Under the pieces are notes generated by a model, which was given only the letters and a program-made list of their open reading frames with translations, was not told where the DNA came from and ran no database searches. Below are positions 1-6,523 of a stretch of 12,177 nucleotides of DNA, one piece after another. How positions within the stretch are numbered: the stretch's first letter is position 1; every line of letters begins with the position of its first letter. A program made the translations under genes and the position numbers. Origin of the DNA: Methanobacteriota archaeon (GTDB taxonomy: Archaea > Thermoplasmatota > JASEFT01 > JAUWIS01); the NCBI GenBank assembly GCA_030605245.1, contig JAUWIS010000011.1, positions 1 to 12,177 of the forward strand. Reading direction: 5' to 3'.

Positions 1-515
1 AATTCTTTAAAACTTAAAGGAAAAACAGCAACATCTAAATGTCTGCCTGTCAAAACTGTTGCCAATTCTCCTGCCAATAATTTTGAGGATGACCCAGAAA
101 TTATTATCTTTGCTTTGTTGAGTTCATGTATAGTTCTAACCCATTTTTCCCAGTTCGGAACATTATGAATCTCATCCAAAAATATATATGGTTTTGAAGT
201 TGGTTTCAAAACTTCAATATAAATTTCATATATCTCACTCAAAAGTTTAGTAGAAAATTCTGTAAACCTTACATCCTCAAAATTTATAATTAACAATTCT
301 TCTTTTTTTATGCCTTTTTCAGCCAATTCTTTTGCTACCTGCCTCATCAAATATGATTTTCCTGACCGTCTTACACCAGTAATAGCAACAATAACATTTG
401 GTTTCAAAAAATCAAGACATGAGCTGATGCATTCTTGTCTTTTCTTTCCTGTATCCAGTTCTTTTCTCCAGAAGTTCCAGTCGTTTAAGATTTCCAAGAT
501 CAAATCTCTTTTCAT
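1..515 (-). CDS. AAA/P-loop ATPase, DUF4143-type archaeal family (C-terminus beyond the window)
   Basis: The minus strand is open from an ATG at 515 to the window edge, giving 171 codons without a stop. The N-terminal third is a P-loop ATPase. Walker A reads GVRRSGKS at residues 47-54, Walker B reads IFLDEI at about 111-116, and a sensor-like ISGSSSKLL lies near 139-147, followed by ELATVLTGRH. These signatures match the ATPase family that normally carries a winged helix and a C-terminal DUF4143 (nuclease-like fold) domain. That half is not visible here. The start is supported by a TATA-like box 26 bases upstream, which implies a leaderless message. It is a divergent paralog of the ATPase at 738-2026. 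The cellular role of the family is poorly known; it is often linked to mobile or selfish DNA. I am confident of the ATPase family and unsure of the function. Confidence 0.85.
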   Translation of the reverse strand, partial: MKRDLILEILNDWNFWRKELDTGKKRQECISSCLDFLKPNVIVAITGVRRSGKSYLMRQVAKELAEKGIKKEELLIINFEDVRFTEFSTKLLSEIYEIYIEVLKPTSKPYIFLDEIHNVPNWEKWVRTIHELNKAKIIISGSSSKLLAGELATVLTGRHLDVAVFPLSFKE

Positions 516-523
516 GCTTATAG

Positions 524-567
524 GTATACTGAACAAATATTTAAAGTTTTGTTTAGTATACTGAACA
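524..567 (-). promoter_or_regulatory. Promoter of the first ATPase with duplicated operator-like sites
   Basis: The 12-mer GTATACTGAACA occurs at 524-535 and again at 556-567, exactly 32 bases apart. Between the copies is the minus-strand TATA-like box TTTAAATA (538-545), centred 26 bases before the ATG at 515. The upstream copy extends into an imperfect 18-base palindrome (550-567, TGTTTAGTATACTGAACA). A dimeric regulator binding both sites would bracket the TATA box on one helical face, since 32 bases is about three turns. The sites are visible in the sequence; the regulator is inferred. Confidence 0.6.
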
Positions 568-584
568 TTTTTATTTGCTCTTGA

Positions 585-737
585 AAAGCACAGAAAGACC
601 TGAAACTGCAAATGCAGGAGATATGCTACATCGGTTGGAACAAATTATGCAAAAGCAATAAAAGCCATTATGACAAAATCAAAATCTCATTTGCTCTGGC
701 AATTGCGGTGCAGGAAAGAAAATCATTGAAATAATTA
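585..737 (+). pseudogene. Remnant of the 3' end of a UDP-GlcNAc 2-epimerase-like gene (WecB/WbpI family)
   Basis: Read on the plus strand with frameshifts, this stretch gives STERPETANAGDMLH, then VGTNYAKAIKAIM, then GNCGAGKKIIEII. These match in order the C-terminal signatures of the non-hydrolysing UDP-GlcNAc 2-epimerase family (TERPE, a VGT-like strand, and a GxGxAxxxI tail). At least two frame changes separate the pieces, near base 636 and near base 690, and everything upstream of the TERPE motif is missing. The last 23 bases (713-735) are repeated exactly at 2358-2380. It lies between the promoter of the first ATPase and the 3' end of the second. It is a decayed gene end, not a functional gene. 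It could equally derive from a WbpI-type epimerase acting on a diacetamido-uronic acid. Confidence 0.65.
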
Positions 738-2026
738 TTATGATAACAGCCATTTCCATAAAGGCAAACATCTTATTTTTATGTGGTTGGTGCTTATTTC
801 ATCCTCATAATCCCAGGTAATTAAAAGCAAATTTTTACATTTTAATTCTTCACTTGCTTTAACCAGTGACCGGATTTCCCTTTTACCTATTTCACCTTTT
901 CCAGAGGCATAAGCTACTTGTATCAACTCTTCTATTTTGGGACCAATTTTCAAAACAAAATCTACCTCTCTCTGTTGGAATCTTTCCAATAATAAAGTTC
1001 TAATAAGGGGTTAAAGGTCTTTTTCCTCAGCAATTCTATTGCAACCAGATTTTCAATTAATCTTCCAAAATTTTTACTTGATGCGAATGCCATAGCATTG
1101 ATGATGCCAGTATCCACAACATAAACTTTTTTTGGAGACACCACTACCTCTTTATATTTAAACGAAAGTTTATCTAAAAGGAAAAACAAGTAAGATTCTT
1201 GTAAATAGGAAATATATTTTTTTGATGTATGGGAACTTTTTAATCCAAAAATATTTTTTATCTTGTTAAATGTAACTAGCTCCGAAAAATTAGAAACCAA
1301 ATAATTTGAAATCTCTCTAACGGCGGTTACAAAATTTATTCTGTGTCTGCTGACCACATCTTTCGTAAGAATTGTTGAGTAAAGAGTTGGAAGGTAAATT
1401 TTTGATAATTCTTTATTTTTAATGGCTTCAGGGAATCCGCCTAACGTTATATATTCCCGAAGTTTTTCTATCAGAAAGGATTTCTTTCTAGTACTATAAA
1501 AGTCTTCTTTTGAAATTTTGAAGTTTTCAAAAGTCAAGAATTCTCTAAAAGAGAATGGAAATATTTCCATGCCAATGTATCTACCAGTTAAATGGGTTGC
1601 TAACTCCTTGCTTAGAAGTTTTGCATTGCTTCCAGTAATCAGCACATTGAATCCCTGCCTTTTTAATCTATTGACAAATAATTCCCAACCTTCAACATTT
1701 TGGATCTCATCTAGGAAGATAAATTTGAAATCTTGGTGTAGTTGGTAAAAAGCCTCGAGGATCAGGTTTAAATCAGGTGCTTTTAGTCCAACGAGCCGTT
1801 CATCATCAAAGTTTATGTACGCATATTTTCTTTTATCCAATAGTTGAAAAGAGAAAACGGATTTACCAGATCTCCTCACTCCTGTTGCTACCTTTATTAA
1901 ATTGCTTTCCATGGCTTTCTCCCATTTATGCAAAAATTCTCGTTCTATTATCTTCTCTTTACTAAAAATCCTTTTTATTTCTTCTCTCTGATCACTGACT
2001 ATTGATTTTATCTTTTCTACATCCAT
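738..2026 (-). pseudogene. AAA/P-loop ATPase with DUF4143-type C-terminus, broken by a frameshift
   Basis: Two minus-strand frames join into one protein of about 420 residues, a normal length for this family. The first frame (2026 to 962) holds Walker A GVRRSGKS (residues 49-56), Walker B FIFLDEIQ (about 102-109), the ITGSNAKLL sensor segment, a winged-helix-like stretch (YLVSNFSELVTF to KKYISYLQES) and the start of the DUF4143 domain (RLIENLVAIELL, then YYWKDSNRE). It runs into a TAG just after an AG repeat. The second frame (about 971 to 738) continues with EVDFVLKIGPKIEELIQVAY, the expected next part. Removing one AG from the (AG)4 tract at 966-973 restores NREVDFV. The start at 2026 is supported by a TATA-like box 27 bases upstream. 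The break may be a real inactivation, phase variation or an assembly error. Its stop lies directly beside the epimerase scar. Confidence 0.85.
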
Positions 2027-2036
2027 GAGAAACTAT

Positions 2037-2100
2037 AATGCAAACTTTCATATAAATCTTTGCATTCGAATGCAAACTTTTTAGTAAATCTTTGTATATT
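2037..2100 (-). promoter_or_regulatory. Promoter of the second ATPase with a 32-base tandem repeat and a perfect palindrome
   Basis: Two 32-base units (2037-2068 and 2069-2100) match at 24 of 32 positions, and both start AATGCAAACTTT. The junction contains the perfect 18-base palindrome TTTGCATTCGAATGCAAA (2059-2076). The minus-strand TATA-like box ATTTATATG (2049-2057) lies between the palindrome and the second half site, 27 bases before the ATG at 2026. The layout is the same as at the first ATPase promoter, including the 32-base spacing, but the operator sequence is different. Autoregulation by a partner protein is inferred. Confidence 0.65.
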
Positions 2101-2198
2101 GTTAGTATTGTAACACTTGGTATCATGATACTATCTGTAGATAGAATTGTGTCTGCATAAATATTTCTTCTCTATCTGACAAAAAACAGAATTTTTGT
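2101..2198. repeat. Non-coding stretch with consecutive inverted repeats
   Basis: I see no gene here. Three close palindromic elements are present: the perfect 12-mer GTATCATGATAC (2120-2131), the small hairpin CTATC-TGTA-GATAG (2131-2144), and an 8-base-pair stem GACAAAAA/TTTTTGTC (2178-2185 with 2192-2199). They lie between the ATPase promoter and the dehydrogenase scar. They could be operator sites or stems in a transcript; nothing in the sequence decides between these. Confidence 0.45.
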
Positions 2199-2317
2199 CT
2201 TGTAGAAGCGACAAAACAACATTTTTGTGTAGTGATGTTAATATCTCCTCAGACGGTTAACAGATGTAATGAAAATCGTTGTAGTTGGCATACCTGTAGC
2301 TGTTGAGTTCACAAACT
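2199..2317 (+). pseudogene. Duplicated 5' region and first codons of the WecC-type dehydrogenase gene
   Basis: This segment closely matches the region around the start of the dehydrogenase at 4100. The leader at 2230-2268 matches 4061-4099 with few changes, and the codons from ATG 2269 (MKIVVVG) match exactly up to base 2290. The scar then lacks the 15 bases that encode the glycine-rich nucleotide-binding loop. In the intact gene those bases lie between two copies of GTTGGCAT (4115-4122 and 4130-4137), so the deletion fits slippage between direct repeats. Homology ends after EFTNS. The frame happens to stay open as a 36-codon ORF to a TAA at 2377-2379, crossing into the next scar. It is unlikely to make a functional product. 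Confidence 0.75.
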
Positions 2318-2330
2318 CTATGCATCGAGA

Positions 2331-2380
2331 TCAAAATCTCTATTTAGCTCTTAGGTTGGAAAGAAAATCATTGAAATAAT
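2331..2380 (+). pseudogene. Second remnant of the epimerase-like 3' end
   Basis: The block begins with the 10-mer TCAAAATCTC, shared with 679-688. After a more eroded middle it ends in a 23-base exact copy (2358-2380) of 713-735, the part encoding GKKIIEII in the epimerase family. It is fused directly to the dehydrogenase 5' scar, so a block running from the dehydrogenase body to the epimerase body appears to have been deleted here. The toxin gene's stop codon begins at the last base of the repeat, just as the second ATPase ends beside the first copy. Confidence 0.6.
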
Positions 2381-3147
2381 CAAAACTCAGTCAAGAAATC
2401 AAGAATGCTCACCGTTTTCTCTGCTTCATTAAATTCTGGAACGGGGGTAACGAGTTGTTTTAGCTCGCTTTTCCACATCTTTTCCTTTCTTTTCACTACT
2501 TTGAATAACTCTTCTTCATCAAATTCTTTGTCGTAATAAGATAATTTATTGTTAATAAGAGCAATAGATGTCTTAACCCCTTTTTTTATGAGGAAGTACA
2601 AATCATAAAGGTCTCTTGATCTTTCTCTTGTAAACAAAGCCCTTATCTTTTCTGCCATTATTTCGGATGGGTTCATCGTAGGCAGGAGATAAGGAGGAAG
2701 ATCTTTATAAATTGGTACAACACTATTCATTAATGGTGACAGTAATACTTTTTCCCTTTTACTCACTTCTAAATTGATGTAAGTAAGGCTTTTGTCTGAG
2801 CCTTCATAAAGCGGTCCTTTTACTCTGATCTGGATTGTTATGCTCAAATCATCCTCTTTTATCTTCTTTTTTGTTGCGTCACATCCAAATATATCCATCC
2901 CAGTGAGCACCTTATCTATTATTATATTAAGTTCAATTTTTTTTGATAGAGTAAAATCCAAATCTTCACTAAATCGATTTAAGCCATAAGTCTTTTGAAG
3001 GGCAGTACCACCTTTAAATATCAACTCATTACTTATTCTTCGATAAAGACTCATCAGAAATATATGTTGAACATAGTCTTTTTCTATCTGACCTAAGTTA
3101 AATCCAGTTGCATCCTTATAAGGTGAAAGATCATTTCTTGTTAACAT
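2380..3147 (-). CDS. abiEii: AbiEii/AbiGii-type nucleotidyltransferase toxin
   Basis: This 255-residue protein has the hallmarks of the AbiEii family of type IV toxin-antitoxin systems. KGGTAL at 45-50 followed by SEDLDF at 60-65 is the GGT...DxD nucleotidyltransferase core that binds metal and NTP. EKIRALFTRERSRDLYDLYFL at about 166-186 is the conserved K...R..RDLYDL helix. Proteins of this type transfer nucleotides to a cellular target, shown as tRNA acceptor ends for MenT homologs; the target here is unknown. Length and motifs look complete. Its ATG shares one base with the stop of the antitoxin gene (TAATG), so the two are translationally coupled, antitoxin first. Its own stop touches the duplicated epimerase scar. 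Confidence 0.9.
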   Translation of the reverse strand: MLTRNDLSPYKDATGFNLGQIEKDYVQHIFLMSLYRRISNELIFKGGTALQKTYGLNRFSEDLDFTLSKKIELNIIIDKVLTGMDIFGCDATKKKIKEDDLSITIQIRVKGPLYEGSDKSLTYINLEVSKREKVLLSPLMNSVVPIYKDLPPYLLPTMNPSEIMAEKIRALFTRERSRDLYDLYFLIKKGVKTSIALINNKLSYYDKEFDEEELFKVVKRKEKMWKSELKQLVTPVPEFNEAEKTVSILDFLTEF

Positions 3148-3851
3148 TACAACACCTCATTCAATTTTAGCATCCATTTATTGTTATTCTCTCCAGCTAG
3201 GGGTAACATAGGGTTTAATAAATCATATCGTTTATTTATACAATCTTTTATTCTCCCGTATACATCAATGCCGTTTACCTCCAGCAAATATCCCAGCCTT
3301 TTCAAAGTAACAATAGAGTCCATTTTCAATGCATAATCTATTATTTTTTCTGTATCAACACCCTCTAATGCATTTACAACTTCGCTTATAGGACAATATT
3401 TTGGCATAAACAAACTATCAACTATAACCTTCTCGATTTCACCGATAAATGCGTATCCATTACCTATCTTTTCTTTTTTGTAACCAAACACTCTTTTTCT
3501 ATCAAACTTTACAAACGTTATTCTACTTCTATAATCGACATCGTTCTTGGATGTGGTTGTTACTACTTGGATAGTTATTGGTATCTGTGTTGTTTTGTGA
3601 TAGTATGCTAATCCGGATAAAAATGAAATATAAGAAGGACTAACCAAGTTTGTGGCTACTGCAAGAGGATCGGTATCTTCTAATGTATATTTCCCCTTTT
3701 CTATTCTATTTATCACACCCCTGTTCTCTAATCGTTTTATGTAAAGAGCAGCATATCTTCTGTCTTTGCTGATGACACGCGATATGTCTGGTATGGTTAG
3801 AACGCTTAAATTAAGATTTTTTATCTTCTCAAGGAATTTTCGCTCATTCAT
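3147..3851 (-). CDS. abiEi: AbiEi-type antitoxin and autorepressor
   Basis: I take the start as the ATG at 3851 (MNERKFLEK), giving 234 residues. An in-frame ATG at 3872 would add seven residues. Residues 1-60 form a winged helix (IPDISRVISKDRRYAALYIKRLENRGVINRIEKGKYTL, split here only for reading). DPLAVATNLVSPSYISF and LSGLAYYHKTTQIP follow, as in the AbiEi antitoxin domain. Known AbiEi proteins bind inverted repeats in their own promoter and block toxicity without stably binding the toxin. The gene is directly upstream of the toxin with a one-base overlap. A 15-codon ORF (3898 to 3851, starting MSKQK) ends in TGATG on this start and could couple translation. The antitoxin family is well supported; the exact start is less sure. 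Confidence 0.85.
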   Translation of the reverse strand: MNERKFLEKIKNLNLSVLTIPDISRVISKDRRYAALYIKRLENRGVINRIEKGKYTLEDTDPLAVATNLVSPSYISFLSGLAYYHKTTQIPITIQVVTTTSKNDVDYRSRITFVKFDRKRVFGYKKEKIGNGYAFIGEIEKVIVDSLFMPKYCPISEVVNALEGVDTEKIIDYALKMDSIVTLKRLGYLLEVNGIDVYGRIKDCINKRYDLLNPMLPLAGENNNKWMLKLNEVL

Positions 3852-3880
3852 CAATAAATATAATACAACCATCCTTTATT

Positions 3881-3947
3881 AACTTTTTGTTTGCTCATTA
3901 TTATCAAAAATGATAGTTTTGCATCAACAAAAAGTTATTTATATATT
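3881..3947 (-). promoter_or_regulatory. AbiE promoter with long inverted-repeat operator
   Basis: The minus-strand TATA box TATATAAAT (3938-3946) is followed at once by one arm of a perfect 11-base inverted repeat (AACAAAAAGTT at 3926-3936 and AACTTTTTGTT at 3881-3891). A smaller stem, TATCA/TGATA (3902-3906 and 3911-3915), lies between the arms, about where transcription would begin. A repressor bound here would cover the start of transcription. This fits the known autorepression by AbiEi, although the binding itself is inferred. Confidence 0.6.
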
Positions 3948-3954
3948 TGCCAAC

Positions 3955-3998
3955 AGCAAACTTCTTTAGAAAGTTTGCTATTTATATTGACAAACTTT
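3955..3998. promoter_or_regulatory. Inverted repeats flanking a TATA box before the dehydrogenase gene
   Basis: AGCAAACTT (3955-3963) and AAGTTTGCT (3971-3979) form a perfect 9-base inverted repeat. AAAGTTTG (3970-3977) also pairs with CAAACTTT (3991-3998) around an AT-rich core (TTTATATT on plus, AATATAAA on minus) at about 3981-3988. The CAAACTTTT...TAAATCTTT arrangement at 3991-4010 resembles the operator of the second ATPase. The box could fire in either direction. A second TATA-like box for the plus gene (TTAATATC, 4069-4076) lies 27 bases before its ATG. Confidence 0.45.
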
Positions 3999-4099
3999 TA
4001 ATAAATCTTTACATTTAAAAATCGTGTTTCTGCTTGTAGAGATGAGGAAAACAATGTGGATAGTAATGTTAATATCTCTTTAGACAATTAACAGATATC

Positions 4100-5458
4100 A
4101 TGAAAATCGTTGTAGTTGGCATGGGTTATGTTGGCATACCAGTAGCTGTTGAGTTCGCAAACGCGGGTTTTGATGTTGTTGGTATTAACAGGTCAAAATG
4201 GAAGGTTGACTGGATTAATGATTGCAGATGCCCTATTCAAGGCAACGAACCTAGGCTTGCAGAGCTACTGGAAAAGGTTGTTAAGAATGGGAAACTGAGG
4301 GCGACACAGGATTTCTCAGAATGCAGGGATGCTGATGCAATTTTAATATGCACAGAAACGCCATTTGATTTGAAAAGGAAAGAGCCTAATTATTCTGCAT
4401 TAAAATCTGCAACGGAAAGTGTTGCAGAGAACCTTGAGAAAAAATCTTTAGTCGTTATTGAATCAACCATAGCACCAAAAACTATGGAAAATGTTGTTAA
4501 ATCAATTCTCGAGAAAACTTTTTTAAAGAAATCAAAGAAAAGTTTTGGAGTGGATTGAAAGTCATACTTTCCATCCAATAAGAAAAATGGTAAAAAAGCA
4601 GGAAAGGATTTTTATCTTGCAAACTGCCCTGAAAGGGTTATGCCTGGGAAACTGTTACACAACATTGAGAACCTTGACAGGGTTGTAGGAGGAATCAATA
4701 AAAAAAGCCAGGAACTTGCTGTCGAACTTTATTCCCATATTGTGAAAGGAAAACTATATCCAACAGATTGTCTGACAGCAGAAATTGTCAAAACAACAGA
4801 AAATGCATACAGGGATGTTCAGATTGGTTTTGCAAACGAGATCGCTCTTATATGTGAGTCACTTGGTGTTAATGTATTCAGGGTAAGGGAGCTCGTGAAC
4901 AAATGCCCTTACAGGAATATGCATCTCCCAGGATCAGGTGTTGGCGGGCACTGCCTTCCAAAAGATTCATGGTTGCTTGCATATTCTGTGAAAGATAAGT
5001 TTGTTCCAAAAATGCTGAGAACAGCTAGGGAAATTAATAAGAATATGCCTTTGCATATGATTGAACTGATAAAGGAGTGTTTCACAAAAGTTAAAAAGAA
5101 TTTAAAAGAGTCAAAAATATCAGTTCTTGGGCTGGCGTATCTTGCAAACTCTGATGACACAAGGAACGCACCAGCGATACCAATAATAGAAAAACTCAAA
5201 GAGAATGAAGTAAATGTTGTTGTTCATGATTCTTATGTGAAAAAATATGAGGATGTGAATATAGTTGATAGTATTGATGAGGCGTTGAAAGGTTCAGATT
5301 GCCTGGTTTTGGTCACAGCACATGATGAATACAAAAAACTAAATTTGAAAAAGATAAAAAAACTTATGAGGACACCCATCATTGTTGATGGAAGAAACCT
5401 TTTCAGTAAAGAGGAATGTGAGAAAGAGGGTTTTGTTTATAAAGGGGTTGGAAAATAG
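4100..5458 (+). pseudogene. wecC: WecC-type UDP-N-acetylhexosamine (ManNAc/GlcNAc) 6-dehydrogenase, interrupted by an in-frame TGA
   Basis: One reading frame runs from ATG 4100 to TAG 5456-5458 (452 codons), broken only by a TGA at 4556-4558. Before it are the Rossmann NAD-binding start (MKIVVVGMGYVGIPVAVEF) and an IESTIAPKT strand. After it are NCPERVMPGKLL, KTTENAYRDVQIGFANE (with the catalytic Lys, about residue 231), GVGGHCLPKDSW (catalytic Cys, about 285) and SDDTRNAPAIP. ENAYRDV and CPERV are typical of the WecC group, which oxidises the 6-hydroxyl of UDP-ManNAc (or a related UDP-HexNAc) to the uronic acid using two NAD. The TGA lies in a loop about 20-30 residues longer than I expect. 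Translation could restart at ATG 4640, but that splits the NAD domain. A Trp codon changed to stop is the simplest reading. Its stop abuts the convergent aminotransferase gene with no gap. Confidence 0.85.
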
Positions 5459-6523
5459 TTAAGATACCTTTACCGATTGAACAATTTTCTCCAAATCAGC
5501 TTCACTCAAACCTGGATGTACAGGCAAAGATAAAACCTTCTTACAGACATTTTCAGCGTTCTTCAAATTATTGTTCCCGTATTTCTTCAGTGGCTCATAA
5601 AAATGCAACGGTTCAGGATAATAGATACCAAAACCTATACCATCCTTTCTCAGATTCTCCATTAACAGTTCCCTTTTATCTGTTTTTATTGTGTACTGGT
5701 GAAACACATGCTTCACATTTGGCAGAATATATGGTATTTTCACAACATCGTTTAATCTAGTTGATAAAAATTCTGCATTCTTTATCCTTTTATCATTAAA
5801 TTTATCCAGTTTCTTTAATTGCTCAATACCGATAGCAGCAGCAATATCTGTCATCCTGAAATTATAACCAACCATCATATAACTGTATCTTTCCTTCTGC
5901 CCATGACTCCTAAACAACCTAACCTTCTCAGCAAACTCCCCGTCATTTGTAGTAATCATTCCCCCTTCACCCGTTGTCATGTTTTTTGTAGGATAAAAAG
6001 AAAAACAACCCGCATTACCGATGCTTCCAACCTTTTTACCATAATATTCTGCACCATGCGCCTGACATGCATCCTCAATAACAATCAAACCATGCCTTTC
6101 AGCGATTTCCATGATTCTGTCCATCTCACAGGACTGGCCGTAAAGATGAACAGGGAGAATTGCTTTTGTTTTGTTTGTTATCATTTTCTCAATTTTTTCA
6201 GGGTCAATGTTAAATGTTTTGGGATTTATGTCAGCAAAAACAGGTTTTGCGTTACAAAACAAAATAGATGTTGCTGTTGAAATAAACGTGAAAGGCGTTG
6301 TTATAACCTCATCACCATTTTTTATCCCTGAGGCAAGCAATACAAGATGAAGTGCTGTTGTCCCACTGCTTGTTGCAACCGCGTGTTTTGTTCCAATGTA
6401 TTCTGCAAATTTTTCCTCAAACTCTTTAACCTTTTCTCCCTGAGCAAGCATACCAGAATCTAAAACATCCGACACCGCATTTTTCTCATCATCCCCGATC
6501 ATGGGTTTTGCTATGGGTATCAT
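5459..6523 (-). CDS. DegT/DnrJ/EryC1-family PLP aminotransferase for a 3-keto UDP-sugar
   Basis: This is a complete 354-residue sugar aminotransferase. SSGTTALHL (52-60) binds the PLP phosphate, EDACQAHGA (150-158) holds the Asp facing the PLP nitrogen, and FSFYPTKNMTTGEGGM (174-189) carries the aldimine Lys180. The C-terminal HQYTIKTDKR and LSLPVHPGLS segments are also typical. In this operon it probably transfers an amino group from glutamate to C3 of UDP-3-keto-GlcNAc(A), as WbpE/WlbC do. It overlaps the acetyltransferase gene by four bases (ATGA) and is the last gene of a three-gene operon. The stop touches that of the convergent dehydrogenase. The family is certain; the exact substrate is inferred from context. 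Confidence 0.92.
   Translation of the reverse strand: MIPIAKPMIGDDEKNAVSDVLDSGMLAQGEKVKEFEEKFAEYIGTKHAVATSSGTTALHLVLLASGIKNGDEVITTPFTFISTATSILFCNAKPVFADINPKTFNIDPEKIEKMITNKTKAILPVHLYGQSCEMDRIMEIAERHGLIVIEDACQAHGAEYYGKKVGSIGNAGCFSFYPTKNMTTGEGGMITTNDGEFAEKVRLFRSHGQKERYSYMMVGYNFRMTDIAAAIGIEQLKKLDKFNDKRIKNAEFLSTRLNDVVKIPYILPNVKHVFHQYTIKTDKRELLMENLRKDGIGFGIYYPEPLHFYEPLKKYGNNNLKNAENVCKKVLSLPVHPGLSEADLEKIVQSVKVS

Noticed and set aside
310..564. Plus-strand open frame of 84 codons
   Set aside because: It lies antisense to the first ATPase, whose Walker motifs are clear on the minus strand. The plus product has no recognisable domain and crosses that gene's promoter.
2037..2100. CRISPR-like array in the 32-base repeats
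   Set aside because: There are only two diverged units placed directly end to end with no spacer, and they bracket a TATA box. An operator is the better reading.
4390..4578. Minus-strand open frame across the interrupted part of the dehydrogenase
   Set aside because: It mirrors the coding frame of the dehydrogenase and has no motif, ribosome site or promoter of its own.
4556..4640. Selenocysteine or general recoding of TGA in the dehydrogenase
   Set aside because: The position is not catalytic, several genes in the window use TGA as the stop, and no space for a 3' selenocysteine element exists before the abutting convergent gene.
5819..6280. Plus-strand open frame of 153 codons with many Cys and His
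   Set aside because: It is antisense to the aminotransferase, whose PLP motifs are unambiguous. Its composition comes from the reverse reading of those codons.
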